DNA of 64,000 bases from Diadophis punctatus similis (Eukaryota; Chordata; Lepidosauria; Squamata; Dipsadidae), in assembly GCA_023053685.1 (NCBI GenBank), contig JALIGW010000063.1, forward strand, positions 620,001-684,000. The letters run 5' to 3'. The notes beneath the pieces are model-generated. The model saw only the letters and a list, made by a program, of their open reading frames with translations, ran no database searches and was not told the DNA's origin. The position numbers were made by a program, and so were the translations under genes. Of the stretch, positions 1-29,972 are shown piece after piece. The stretch's first letter is position 1. Each line of letters begins with the position of its first letter.

Positions 1-1218
1 TTAGCCCAGTTTTAGCAAGGTGGAGGCCACATGGCTGGGCTTGCAAGAACAAAGCCAGGCACAGCAAGGCTCTCAGCCTCAGGCTCACAGCTGTGTGAAG
101 GTTGTCCGAAAGACCACAGGTGGAGCTGAGCCACAGACCTTGGGAAGGTTTTTAGGAACTGTTTGCCCTTCTGGGGCCTGAAAGTCCCCTTCCCCAATAT
201 TTTTGTATTAAGAAATTCAAATCTAAAACCAGAGAGGCCTTGATTTTTAGTAACCTATTAGTGTGCAAGAATAATCAAGAATGCTTACGAAAGCAAAAGT
301 GATTAAGAAGGCTTGTTCAAGTGAAGCCCAGACATAACACTTAAGAAAAGGCAACGGCTGGGAAAAGAGGAATTTGGGGGCAAAACCTGAGATGCTCCTT
401 TCTTTGAAAAACAGGATCACAAACAAGACTGATCACTTGTCTTGTGAATGTTTCCATGCTGGATAGTTATCGACCTTGAATCCAAAAGTAGATCCTATGA
501 AAAGGTTTCAATCTTCTCTGCAAACGTATTGCATTGGCCAACACACAGATGGTTTGTGATAAATCTAGGTGAGTTCACACAACACCCTTAACTTAGGTCA
601 AGGAAAGAGAACTGCTACGTTGACATAATAGCGTGATGATCTGCTTCACACATTTGCACAGGACAAGGCTTCCAGTTATTGGAATTTTAATTTTTTAAAC
701 TTTAAATTCAAACTTTTAAAACTCATTCAATATTGTCTGGGGCTCTATGGCCAACCAGAGATGAGTCCCCTGCTCCTTAGAGGTTTCTGTGAAGATGCAA
801 GGGAGAAAGAAGCCACTTTAAATCTGGTTCCCTCTGAAGACCAACATCTCCCTGTGGGCACTGCTAGGCTGAGATGTGCCCGGCTTGCTAAAACTACTGC
901 AAAAATGTCTGAAAGAATCTGGATGAGCTCAACATCAGCTGTGAAATTTCTCCATTAACTCAATTAATGATTCCACACAGCTCAGGAAAATGGTTTCTAC
1001 GCAATCCAGATTAAGAAGAGCACACACTTCCATGATGGTCAATGGAGTTTGGATCCACTTGGCTCAATTCTGCAGAGCATGCACAACTGTCAACCACCCA
1101 AGACACTTGCAGGGGCTCTGCAACGGAACCCTGAAAAGTGGACTGAGGGGGTTCCACCAATGCTGGGTGTTCTGAGGCTGGCAAAATGCAAGCATGATTG
1201 CAAACAAACACCCTAGAC
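1..1218. other. No recognised feature
   Basis: AT-moderate sequence with only short open frames and no splice-flanked coding signal that I recognise. No repeat family was identified. Confidence 0.5.
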
Positions 1219-1732
1219 CAGTGATGGCGAACCTTTTTTGGTTCGCGTGCCAAAAGGGGGGAGCACGGAGGGAGGTCACGCATGCACGTGCCCACACTCA
1301 TAATTCCATGCCCCCCTGTGTATGCGTGCATGACCACTCCGCTCCCGGCACGTGATGGCACACCCATTTTTGCTCTCCCCAGGCTTCAGAGCCTTTCTAG
1401 AAGCCTGGGGAGGGTGAAAATGGCCTTCCCTGGCCCTCCGGAGGCACTCCAGAGGCCAGAAATGGCCCATTTAAAGTGGGAAAATGGGCCATTTCTGGCC
1501 TCCAGAGGGCCTCCATGGGGGTGGGGAAGGCTGTTTTCGCCCTCCCCAGGTTCCTAGAAAGGCTCTGAAGCCTGGGGAGAGCAAAAAAAATGGGACTTTT
1601 GGTCCAACCAGAAGTCGGCAAATGGAACGTTTCCGGTCTCCGGAGGACTTACAGTGGGGAAAGGCCGTTTATGCCCTCCCCAGGCTCCTTGAAAGTCTCT
1701 GGAGCTTGGGGAGAGCAAAAAATGGGCCTTCC
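1219..1732 (+). mobile_element. hAT-like element, left end, with internal minisatellite
   Basis: Starts with the terminal motif CAGTGATGGCGAACCTTTT, shared with elements at 4011, 26049 and (as reverse complement) 35206. The interior is a GC-rich array at about 1370-1720. Units built on a CCCTCCCCAGG core recur in both orientations, giving large imperfect palindromes. No matching right end is seen, so the copy looks truncated where LTR-like sequence follows. No transposase is present. Confidence 0.55.
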
Positions 1733-1971
1733 CTGTTGCATCCTCACACTTACTACTGCGCCGGCTGCCGCTTGAACCTGATTGGCTCAGACGCAGGCAG
1801 CCGGCAAGCAGGAAAAGAAAGCCCCGCTATTGGTTTAGAGCTTGACAGCTCCACTATAAAAGGGAGCTGTCAAGCCACTGTCCCCTGTTCTTGCTGTTGG
1901 TGCTGAAATAAACCTTACTGTTCATTTACTACCAAGTCTGCCTGATTCCTGTCAGCTGGACCTGCCTGACA
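1733..1971 (+). mobile_element. LTR of a gypsy-like retroelement (partial)
   Basis: Contains a TATA box (CTATAAAAG, about 1853-1861) set inside a palindrome (GACAGCTCC / GGGAGCTGTC), a poly(A) signal AATAAA at 1907-1912, and a CA end at about 1971. Gag/protease-like coding sequence follows. The 5' boundary is uncertain. A related promoter layout occurs in the LTR piece at 23931-24120. Confidence 0.6.
1853..1861 (+). promoter_or_regulatory. TATA box of LTR
   Basis: CTATAAAAG lies about 50 nt upstream of the AATAAA signal, as expected for U3/R of an LTR. It sits at the centre of an inverted repeat. Confidence 0.5.
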
Positions 1972-2128
1972 ACCCTGGCAATGAAGGTTGGGAGCCAAAG
2001 CCTCACGTGGACCACCCGAAGCCGCATCGCACTCACTAGAGCTGAGCCACGAGCTGATTCAGTCACCGGCCGGGCGACGAGACACTGCTACAAGCCTCAA
2101 CTCCTGCCCCTCATCATTGTAAACAGAT

Positions 2129-3097
2129 GTGGGTGCCTGCAGGTTCCACAGTGCCATCTGCTGCCACTGTGGTAAAAAAGGGCACCTGTCCAGGGTGTGT
2201 AGAGCCTCCCTGCCTGCCCCAAATCAAGTCCCAGCACCTGCCTATCCACCAAGATCATCTCCTGCCTATGCAAAAAGACCACCACCGGTTTACCAGCCTG
2301 GGTCCTCCAGAAGACCTCCTGCCACAAGAGATGACTGCTTCTCCATCTCCAGAACCATGGACCTCCCCTTGCTGTCAGCCAGGCCTCTCTGTCTGAGGCA
2401 GGCCACAAGCTGTTTGTCACTGTCTGCTTTGAGGGCCACCCATGCAAGATGGAGGTGGATACAGGATCCTCAAAATCATTGATCTCTTGGGCAACCATCA
2501 ACCAGTTGCTGCCTGGATTCGATAGACGACACCTGCAACTCAGCTCCTGCAGACGTGACATGTTCGCAACTGCTCGAGCACTCACAGGACCACAGCCCAT
2601 CTACCTAGTTCCACGGGAGACCCTGATTGAAAAACTAAGGAATCACTATTCCCCTGCTCCTTCCCGGGTTGCAAGACTGCATGCTTTTCGTCAGTTTTTT
2701 CAAAAGGAGGGTGAGTTAATCAATGACTATATAGCCGCCCATAGGACTGCCGCTGTCAATTGTGAGTTCTCAGATCTTGACGACCTCCTCCTGGACCAAC
2801 TCATTTGTGGAGTCCAAGATCTGAGACTCCAAGGCTGCCTCTTGGCTAAAAAAGAGCTGACCCTGATGACAGCCTTAGATGAAGCTAGAGCTTCTGAGCT
2901 TTGAGAGAAATCTGCCTCAGAGATGCAGCGTTCTCGTCCCTTGCAAACTCCAGCTAGGCACCAATCAGTGCATCATGAAATCTCTGACCTAGATGGCCTC
3001 TCAGACGAAGAATCTGAGGACAGCCGCCTACAAGCAAAACGCAGGTAGACCACATCAACTGAAAAATAACCTCAGGCTGCCTGTCTAAGTTGTGGGG
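2129..3097 (+). pseudogene. Rearranged gypsy-like gag/protease remnant
   Basis: A zinc knuckle (CCHCGKKGHLSRVC) is encoded near 2160-2200. A retropepsin start (EVDTGSSKSLISW) follows at about 2449-2490. After about 2560 the same frame runs into capsid-type gag sequence (LIEKLRNHYSPAPSRVARL, then a segment with LICGV and LTLMTALDEA), ending at a stop at 2902-2904. Gag-like acidic sequence continues to about 3050 and a second Cys motif begins at about 3085. In gypsy elements the order is capsid, zinc knuckle, protease, so this copy is permuted. No RT or integrase follows, because a LINE 3' end abuts at about 3098. It is non-functional. Confidence 0.65.
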
Positions 3098-3987
3098 GGA
3101 ATCAGAATACAAAATACAAGCTGGGCGGATACAAACTAGTAGACGACCCTCACTCTCTCGAAGACCTTGGAGTACTCATCTCAAATGATCTAAGTCCCAA
3201 AGCTCACTGTAACAGCATTGCCAAAAAAGCATTAAGAGTTGCAAACCTAATCTTGCATAGCTTCTTCTCTTCATTGAACTGCTAACTAAGGCATACAAAA
3301 CTTTTGCTAGACCAATTCTTGAATACAGCTCATCTGTCTGGAACCCGCACCACATATCGAACATTAACGCAATCGAATGAGTCCAGAGATATTTCACAAG
3401 AAGAGTCCTCCACTCCTCTGCTCAAAACAAAATATTTTATACCACCAGGCTTGAAATTTTGGGCTTAGACAACTTAGAACTTCGCGGTCTCGGACCGATC
3501 TAAGCGTAGCACACAAAATCATCTGCTACAATGTCCTTCCTGTCAATGAATACTTCAGCTTCAACCAAAACAATACAAGAGCACACAATAGATATAAAAT
3601 TATGGTAAACCGCTCCAAACGTGATTGCAGAAAATACGACTTCAGTAACAGAGTTGTCAATGCCTGGAACAAAATACCTGACTCTGTGGTTTCTTCCCCA
3701 AACCCCCAAAACATCAACCTTAGACTATGTACTATAGACCTCACCCCATTCCTAAGAGGTCTTTAAGGGGCATGCATAAGCGCACAAGCATGCCTTCTGC
3801 CCCTGTCCTATTGTTCCCTTTTATTCGAATCCATCTCATGTAGTCATAATCTTGTCTATACTTGTATCTGTTTTCTAATATATGTTTGACAAAATAAACA
3901 AACAAACAAATAATAAATAAATAAATAATAATAATAAACAAACAAACAAACAAACAAACAAACAAACAAACAAACAAACAAACAAAC
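3098..3987 (+). mobile_element. 3' end of jockey/CR1-type LINE (family X)
   Basis: Translated pieces match the C-terminal third of the family X RT at 12188-16018: DDPHSLEDLGVLISNDLS, then a VNAWN-like segment and a TPFLRGL end near 3763, broken by several frameshifts. The 3' tail is a simple repeat that changes from AAAT to about 20 AAAC units (3896-3986). The 5' end is truncated. The clade is uncertain (CR1, Rex1/Babar and jockey-like are all possible). Confidence 0.7.
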
Positions 3988-4010
3988 GTTGTGGGCCCCA
4001 TCCCCTATGG

Positions 4011-4609
4011 CAGTGGTCGTGAACCTATGGCATGCGTGCCAGAGGTGGCATGCAGAGGCCTCTCTGTGGGCACGTGTGCCGTCACCATGCCAAGTTGCCA
4101 GGAAAGGCCCAGAAGCTGCACTGCCTGGGATCCACACAGGCTGCCCCAGGGGGAGGACAGGTGGGACTGGCTGGACGCTGCCCAGAGCATGAAGAGGAAG
4201 TGGAAGAGGAGGAGGCGCCCCTTGCCAGCCTGCCTGCCCCATGCCTCCCAGCAGCTTTTAACAATGCTGCAGCTCCGGGAAGTTCCTGTGAAGAAGCCCC
4301 GCCCCATGCTCGCTCAGGCGCAACTGCTGCAGGGGCTTATGTGGCTACGACCCAAAGCAAGGCAACCCCCAAGTGACCAGGTGGACTTTGAGTGCCACTT
4401 CTTGCCGGGGCACGTCCTTCGCAGCTGGGTGTTTGGTGGCCAGGTCAGCATCCTAAGCATATCTGGAGTTACCATATGGCCCCTTGTTGGGCGGGGTAGG
4501 GGAGGTCAGCCCCCAAGGGTTCACTCTCATCCAGCTGGCCCACTGGTCTTAAAGGAGGGAAGCAGTGTTGCAGAACAGGAAGTGATACCAGCCAGAGATG
4601 AGTAAGATA
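4011..4609 (+). mobile_element. hAT-like element, left end
   Basis: Starts CAGTGGTCGTGAACCTATGG, closely matching the left end of the element at 26049. The next 80 bases match other copies of this family (a GCCAGAGGTGGCA core). The right terminus is not identified. The frames within it are not convincing genes. Confidence 0.5.
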
Positions 4610-5046
4610 AGCTTTTTATTATCTGTACAGATAAGGTTCAGACATTTGAAATTCTGATCTGAACTGATTTTCTATCAGAAAAAGCAAGATATTTAAACTT
4701 TTTCCACAGTTACAAAAGACATAAGGGGTTGGCTTTACATTATAGATTTACCGTAATAAGGAGTTGCACCTCTTTCCTTTTGACACGTATGCATGTTTCT
4801 CCACAAGTTTATGTTAACACCTTTAAATTTCTCCATGTTTTCCTGTGTCTGTTTGTGGTCAGCCTGTGGTCGGCCGAATCTTAGGAAAGCCTAGCAACTT
4901 CCTCTTTGTGTTTTTCCAGAGCAAAGGACCTTTTTACTTCTCTAATGTTAGTGCTAGAAAGGGTCCCTTACAGATCATCTAGTCCAACCCCGTTTATAGC
5001 CTATTGTTTCACTTAATGACTTTGCTTTATTTTACGTCCTGCTTCA
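4610..5046. other. Intergenic; CR1-like 3'-region fragment at about 4956-5030
   Basis: Mostly unrecognised AT-rich sequence. At about 4956-5030 the motif ATCATCTAGTCCAACCCC is typical of CR1 LINEs of reptiles and birds. A second fragment of this kind is at about 49024-49190. Confidence 0.4.
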
Positions 5047-5642
5047 GCAGTGCCAACCAAACTCCTGCCTTTTAAGCCCCTATAATGGCATTAATCTGAG
5101 TTGGGGCGGGGGTCAGCAGAAGTCACTTTACAGGCTGTTGAAGTCTCTTCCTTGAGCATCACTTTCTGGACATGTCCTACCAGGAAGGACTATGACCAAT
5201 ACAGAACAGTGCCGCAAGGGGGGTTATCTGTAATTTTTTACTAATGTGCTTCTCTCCAGCTAGCCTTCCTTGCATGGAAGAAGTTCAGGGTCTCAAGAGG
5301 AGAAGTTCCTTCTCACTGTTATTATCACCATACTGCCCTTGAGATCTCTTCTGCTACTTCTCCACTGACTGTCTTTGATGTAAACATCAGACTGAAGCAA
5401 CATGGAAAGGATTTTGCATCAGAAAAGGATAAATACCACAAGTTATGTTCTTTGTGGCTCAAGGTACAGGACAGGCAGAAGCTGTGCTCTTGAATTTACT
5501 TTCTCTCTCTTTGCCAGGGGAACCTTGGTTTCTCTCTGTCTGAATCAGGAGAGCCACTGGATATTCCATCCTGTGAGAATGCTTCCAATTCTTCTAATTC
5601 TTCTTTAGAAACGGGACAGAGACTGATTCAGCCCCATGAATT

Positions 5643-25073
<19,431 letters not shown>

Positions 25074-25419
25074 CAATGAAATTTTTTCTTAGGATCATAA
25101 TATTTAATTAATGATTGCAATTGTTGATGATTTATATGCTTTGCTTGCCTCTATTTGACAACTTAAGTTATTTAAAACAAAGAAATAAAAATAGATTAAT
25201 GAAATTAACATCTAAGATAATCACTAAACAATAAAATAAATTAATAGTTGATATTTGTGTTTTTAATCTATAGATAACCCTCCTTTTCCTCAGCACACTG
25301 GTTAGCAAATATTTCCTTTAAGCAATCCTTGAAGAGAGTACATATGTAAACCATGTCCTGGGCTTTGGACTACTTTAAGTTTGTTGGGTAACTTCAGAGG
25401 TAGTTAGGAGGGTCTCAAC

Positions 25420-25556
25420 CAGTGGTGGGATTCAAATAATTTAACAACCGGTTCTCTGCCCTAATGGTTTCTTCAAACAACCAGTTCACCAAACTGTTCA
25501 GAAAGTTAACAACCGGTTCTCCCGAAGTGGTGCGGGCTGGCTAAATCCCACCACTG
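25420..25556. mobile_element. 137-bp hAT MITE with perfect 8-bp TSD
   Basis: Ends are CAGTGGTGGGATT and AATCCCACCACTG, a perfect 13-bp inverted repeat. Flanks are GTCTCAAC at 25412-25419 and 25557-25564. Eight-base duplication plus CAG/CTG ends identify the hAT superfamily. Non-coding. Confidence 0.92.
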
Positions 25557-25564
25557 GTCTCAAC

Positions 25565-25796
25565 CTCATATTCATGGTTCTTTCAGAATTCAGAATCAAG
25601 TGTAGGACCCAAAGAGTCAAGTGTAGGACTCAAATTCTTTCTGCAGTGTTTTTCAGCATGTCTTGGTGGGACTCCCTGAAATAATATTGAGACGGCCACC
25701 ACACAACAAAGAGATCCACTCACATTTATGCATTTCAAAGTGTCAGGATAGAGTAATGCATAAGTTAGAAATCATATAACAAACGATAAATAAATG
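25565..25796. other. No recognised feature
   Basis: AT-rich sequence between a MITE and a CR1 fragment. Nothing recognised. Confidence 0.5.
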
Positions 25797-26048
25797 ATGC
25801 AGATATTATATTGTTGCCTTTACAGAAACACGGTGGGATGAAATCCACAAGTGGAATATACAGCTAGAGAGATTTATATTATTTAAAAGAAACAGACCAA
25901 ATAAAAGAGGAGGTAGAGTTGCACTATATATAAGAAATAACTAAATGTCTACAGAAATAAAATGCAAGAATGATGAAAAGTGTCTTGAATGCATTTAGGG
26001 CAATATAAAAGGGGGAGAATGGCACTGCCATAGGTGTATACTATAGAC

Positions 26049-26929
26049 CAGTGATGGCAAACCTATGGCACGCATGCCAGATGGGCGGGTTCCTAATTTT
26101 TTTATTACCACTCTGTGGGCGTGGCTTATTTTGTGGGTGTGGCTTGCCAGCCATGTGACCGGGTGGGCGTGGGCCTTGGGAGCTTGGCAGCAGCCGGAGA
26201 AGCGGGGGGCATTGCCCACCCGCAACGCAGCCCCCCGCAGTGGGAGCAGCAAGACCGTGGCAGCGGTTCTTCTAGGAGGCTCTATCCGGCCTGAATGCTT
26301 CTCCCCATTCGATGATCCTAGCCTCCTGCCGCCCGTTCCCCCTCCCCTCAGCAGCTCGAGAAGCTTCGAACGTGCAAAAATGCCTGGGATCATCACCGCA
26401 CGTTCGTGGCTTCTCGGACTGCTGAAGGGAGGGGAATGGAGATAGCTCCTGCCGCCTGTTCTTTCAGCATCTCATACGCTCCCTCAGCCATCCTCCCCTG
26501 CTTGGACTCACTGTGGGGTAGGAAGACAGCGCATGCGCAGTGCCGGAAGCTCGGCTTCTGGGCGTGCGCAGAAGAAAATTTCTAAAAAAATTAAAAAAAA
26601 ATTTAAAAAATGGCAGCGCCTAGGCACCAACAACCGACCGCACTGGTACTGTGACGTCACCAGCGGGCCGCTACCGGTGCTATAGAGTGGACCGCACCGG
26701 TAGGAACCCACCACTGATGCCAAAGGTGGCACTCACCTCTGAGGGCACATGCGCCATCACCCCAGCTCAGCTCCACCGCATTTCTCGCCATAATTTGCAG
26801 GGAAACAGAAGTTTCCTGCAGAGTTTGGGTATTGTGATGCCCCGCCTCCCCGCCATTCTTTGGCTCTCAGGTGCACGTGTGGGTATGCACACACGAATGT
26901 GCATGACTTCCAGTGATTTGCCATCACTG
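26049..26929. mobile_element. hAT element with a second hAT nested inside
   Basis: The outer element begins CAGTGATGGCAAA and ends TTTGCCATCACTG, a perfect 13-bp inverted repeat. Flanks CTATAGAC (26041-26048) and CTATAGGC (26930-26937) match at 7 of 8. It interrupts the CR1 fragment. No transposase gene is visible. Confidence 0.88.
26082..26716. mobile_element. Nested hAT MITE
   Basis: Inside the 26049 element. Left end TGGGCGGGTTCCTA, right end TAGGAACCCACCACTG, flanked by ATGCCAGA (26074-26081) and ATGCCAAA (26717-26724), 7 of 8 equal. Related to the MITEs at 44791 and 49742. Interior is GC-rich. Confidence 0.7.
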
Positions 26930-27429
26930 CTATAGGCTATCTAACCATAGAGAAAACAGATGAACTTTTTGCTAGTCAATTATCTAAGTATATATTAAGC
27001 ACATCAAAATATTAATGGGGGACTTTAACTACCCTGACATCAACTGGGAGAGAAACTGCACCAAGTGGAAAAATCAAACATGTTCCTGACAAACCTAGTA
27101 GACAACTTTGTGTCCCAAAAAGTAGAGAAGGGAACTAGGGGATCAGCCATGTTGGACTTAATTCTCACTAACAGAGATGAACTGAGAGATGGTGTTGAAG
27201 CTACAGGAACTTTGGGGGTAGGAGTGATCCTGCAATATTGGAATTCAACATTATACAAGCACAAGCAATAAAGTCAAACTCAAATCTTAGAATTTAAGAG
27301 AGCTAATTCAATAAACTTAGGAAAGGCTTGGGAAGAATTCCATGAATGAGAATCCTCAAGGGGAAAACAACTCAAGAAGTTTGGGAAATTTTGAAAGGTA
27401 AGCATACCTATTCATATGTAAGGGCAGGG

Positions 27430-27541
27430 GTCAAATGCTCCTGGTTCAGACCAGTTCAGGCATACCAGTAGTGCCGGCCGCCAGTGGTTCAACAAACCGG
27501 CAGCGATGGCTGGCTGGCCATGCCCCCGAACCGGTCCCCAG
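27430..27541. mobile_element. Truncated hAT-like MITE
   Basis: GGTTCAGACCAGTTCAGGC and AACCGGTCCCC resemble the interior of the GGTGGGTTC-type MITEs. It stops where the L2 tail begins, so it was probably split by that insertion. Confidence 0.35.
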
Positions 27542-29945
27542 GTTTATTTATTTATTTATTTATTTATTAGTTGCATTTGTATGCCGCCCACTCCACAGAG
27601 ACTCTGGGCGGCTCACAACAGTAAAAATTCACATGCAACAACAAATATAAAAAGCATTAAAAACAATAGATATTAAAACATTAAAAAAACATTAAAAACC
27701 ACAATTTAAAAACCCATACAATAAATTATTCATGGGGCCAAGAATGATCGGTGTTGTATTAAAATCATTGGCCCCAGGCCTGTTGACAAAGCCATGTTTT
27801 AACTGCTTTTCTGAAGGCTGGCAGGGTGGGAATAATGCAGATCTCGGGGGGTAGTGTATTCCAGAGAGCCGGTGCTGCCACAGAGAAGGCCCTCGTTCGT
27901 GGGCCCGCCAGCCGACATTGTTTGGCTGACAGGACCCCAGCAGACCAACTCTGTGGGCTCTAATCGGTCTTAGGGAGGTATGTTAGAGAAGGCGGTCTCA
28001 GAGGTAAACAGGTCCTAAGCCATGGAGGGCTTTAAAGGTAATCACCAACACCTTGAATTGCGCTCGGAGACCTATAGGCAGCCAGTGCAGTTTGCGAAGG
28101 ATGGGTGTCACATGGGTGTATCTAGGGACACCCATCACCACACGTGCCGCCGCATTCTGCACTAGCTGCAGTCTCCGAACGTTCTTCAAGGGTAGCCCCA
28201 TGTAGAGTGCGTTGCAATAGTCAAGGCATGAGGTAACAAGGGCATGAGTGACTGTAAGTAGTGCCTCCCGGTCCAAGAAAGGATGCAACTGGTGTACAAG
28301 ACGAACTTGTGCAAAGGTCCCTCTGGCCACAGCTGTTTGATGTTGGTCCAATTTTAGCTGTGGATCCAGAAGGACCTCCAAGTTGCGAGCCCGTTCTGAA
28401 GAGATCAAATTTCCCACCTTCCAGAACCAAGGAGGGACAGATATCGAAGTCCTTGGGAGGCAGCATCCAAAGCCACTCGGTCTTGTCCGGGTTGAGTTTG
28501 AGCCTGTTAACCCCCATTCAGACATTTACAGCGTCCAGACACCGGCACATCACATCAACTGCCTCACTGAATTGGCATGGGGTGGACATGTACAGCTGAG
28601 TATCGTCAGCGTACTGTTGGAACCTCACCCCATGCCTACGGATGATCTCACCCAACGGTTTCATGTAGATATTAAAGAGCATAGGGGAAAGAATAGACCC
28701 CTGAGGAACCCCACATACGAGGGGTCTCGGGGTTGACCTCTGTCCCCCAGCCAACACTGACTGCGACCGGTCAGAGAGATAGGAGGAGAACCACCGCAGA
28801 ACGGTGCCTCCCACTCCCATCTCCCCGAGCCGTCGCAGAAGGATACCATGGTCAATGGTATCGAAAGCTGCTGAGAGGTCAAGTAGCACCAAGATGGAGG
28901 AGCAACCTCCATCTCGGGCTCACCAGAGATCATCCATCAGCGTGACCAAGGCAGTTTCTCTGCTGTGACCGGGCCTGAAACCTGACTGGAAAGGGTCAAG
29001 ATACTCCATTTCATCCAAGAGCCATTGGAGTTGCAGCGCCACCACTTTCTCCACCACCTTCCCCATGAAGGGGAGGTTGGAGACTGGTCGATAGTTTTTA
29101 AGGTCAGTTGGGTCCAGGGATGGCTTTTTAAGGAGGGGCCTCACCACCGCAACCTTTAGAGACTGGGGGAAGAACCCCTCTCTTAAAGAAGTGTTGATTA
29201 ACTCCTGGAACCACCCTCATGTCATCTCCCTACTTGCAGAAACAAGCCAGGAGGGGCATGGATCCAGCATACAAGTGGCGGAGCTGACTGCTCCAATGGC
29301 CTTGTCCACTTCTTCAGGGGTCACCAGGTCAAACTCTTCCCATAAAATGGGACCAAGATCTGCCCCTGTCATCTCGGCTTGCTTCGCCCAACCAGAGTCC
29401 AGGTCTGTCCGAATCTGAGTGACTTTGTCAGAAACTGAACAAATTCCTCAGCTCTACCTTGAAGGGGTTCCTCTGTCCCCTCCCCCTTGAGAAGGGACCG
29501 GGTCACCCTAAAAAGGGAGGCTAGGCGAGAATCTGCGGATGCAATAAGAGCGGAAAAATGCGAACATTTTGCCACCCTTATCGCCACTAGATAAGTCCTA
29601 ATAAAGGCTCTTAGTAGTGTTCGATCGGATTCGGATTTACTGGCCCTCCATCGTCGCTCTAGGCGTCTCTTCTGGCGTTTCATCTCCCGGAGTTCCTCGG
29701 TAAACGAAGGTGCCCTCCGGGATCCACTGCTGCGGAGAGGCCGCAAATGCGCAATTCTATCCAAAGCCCCAGATGCCACCCTATGCCAGGCAGCTGCTAT
29801 GGCTTCGGAAGAACTGTGTACCAAGGATTCAGGTAAATCCCCAAGCTCCCTCTGAAACCCTTCCGGGTCCATTAGGCACCTGGAGCGGAACCACCTAATC
29901 GATTGCTGCTCACTCGCCCTCCAAGCGGATGTCCCGGGACTGCAC
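27542..29945 (-). mobile_element. L2-type LINE copy B (antisense, 5' truncated)
   Basis: The 3' tail is seen as TTTATTTATTT at 27542-27567. Minus-strand RT pieces are at 28920-29147 (SLDPTDLKNYRPVSNLPF, FQSGFRPGHSRETALVTL), 28518-28892 ([43 protein letters not shown]) and 27998-28525 ([20 protein letters not shown]). The linker at 29369-29959 includes RAFIRTYLVAIRVAKCSHFS. Multiple frameshifts; inactive. Confidence 0.82.
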
Positions 29946-29959
29946 ATGTGGTACGACAA

Positions 29960-29972
29960 GAGTCAGCACTGG
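29960..29972. repeat. Target-site duplication, left copy
   Basis: GAGTCAGCACTGG, repeated at 33328-33340 on the other side of the L1-like element. Confidence 0.8.

Larger units (their letters stand above)
25797..27420 (+). pseudogene. CR1 LINE endonuclease fragment, split by a hAT element
   Basis: Left part (25797-26040) encodes IVAFTETRWDEIHKWNIQLE, RGGRVALYIRN and, at the end, GVYYR. Right part (26938-27420) encodes GDFNYPDINWERNCTKWKNQ, FLTNLVDNFVSQKVEKGTRG, LDLILTNRDEL and later GKTTQEVWEILK. This is the APE endonuclease and linker of CR1. Several stops; inactive. Confidence 0.75.

Noticed and set aside
1276..1906. Overlapping Pro/Gly-rich frames of 60-140 codons
   Set aside because: They lie in the hAT minisatellite on both strands and have no conserved domain.
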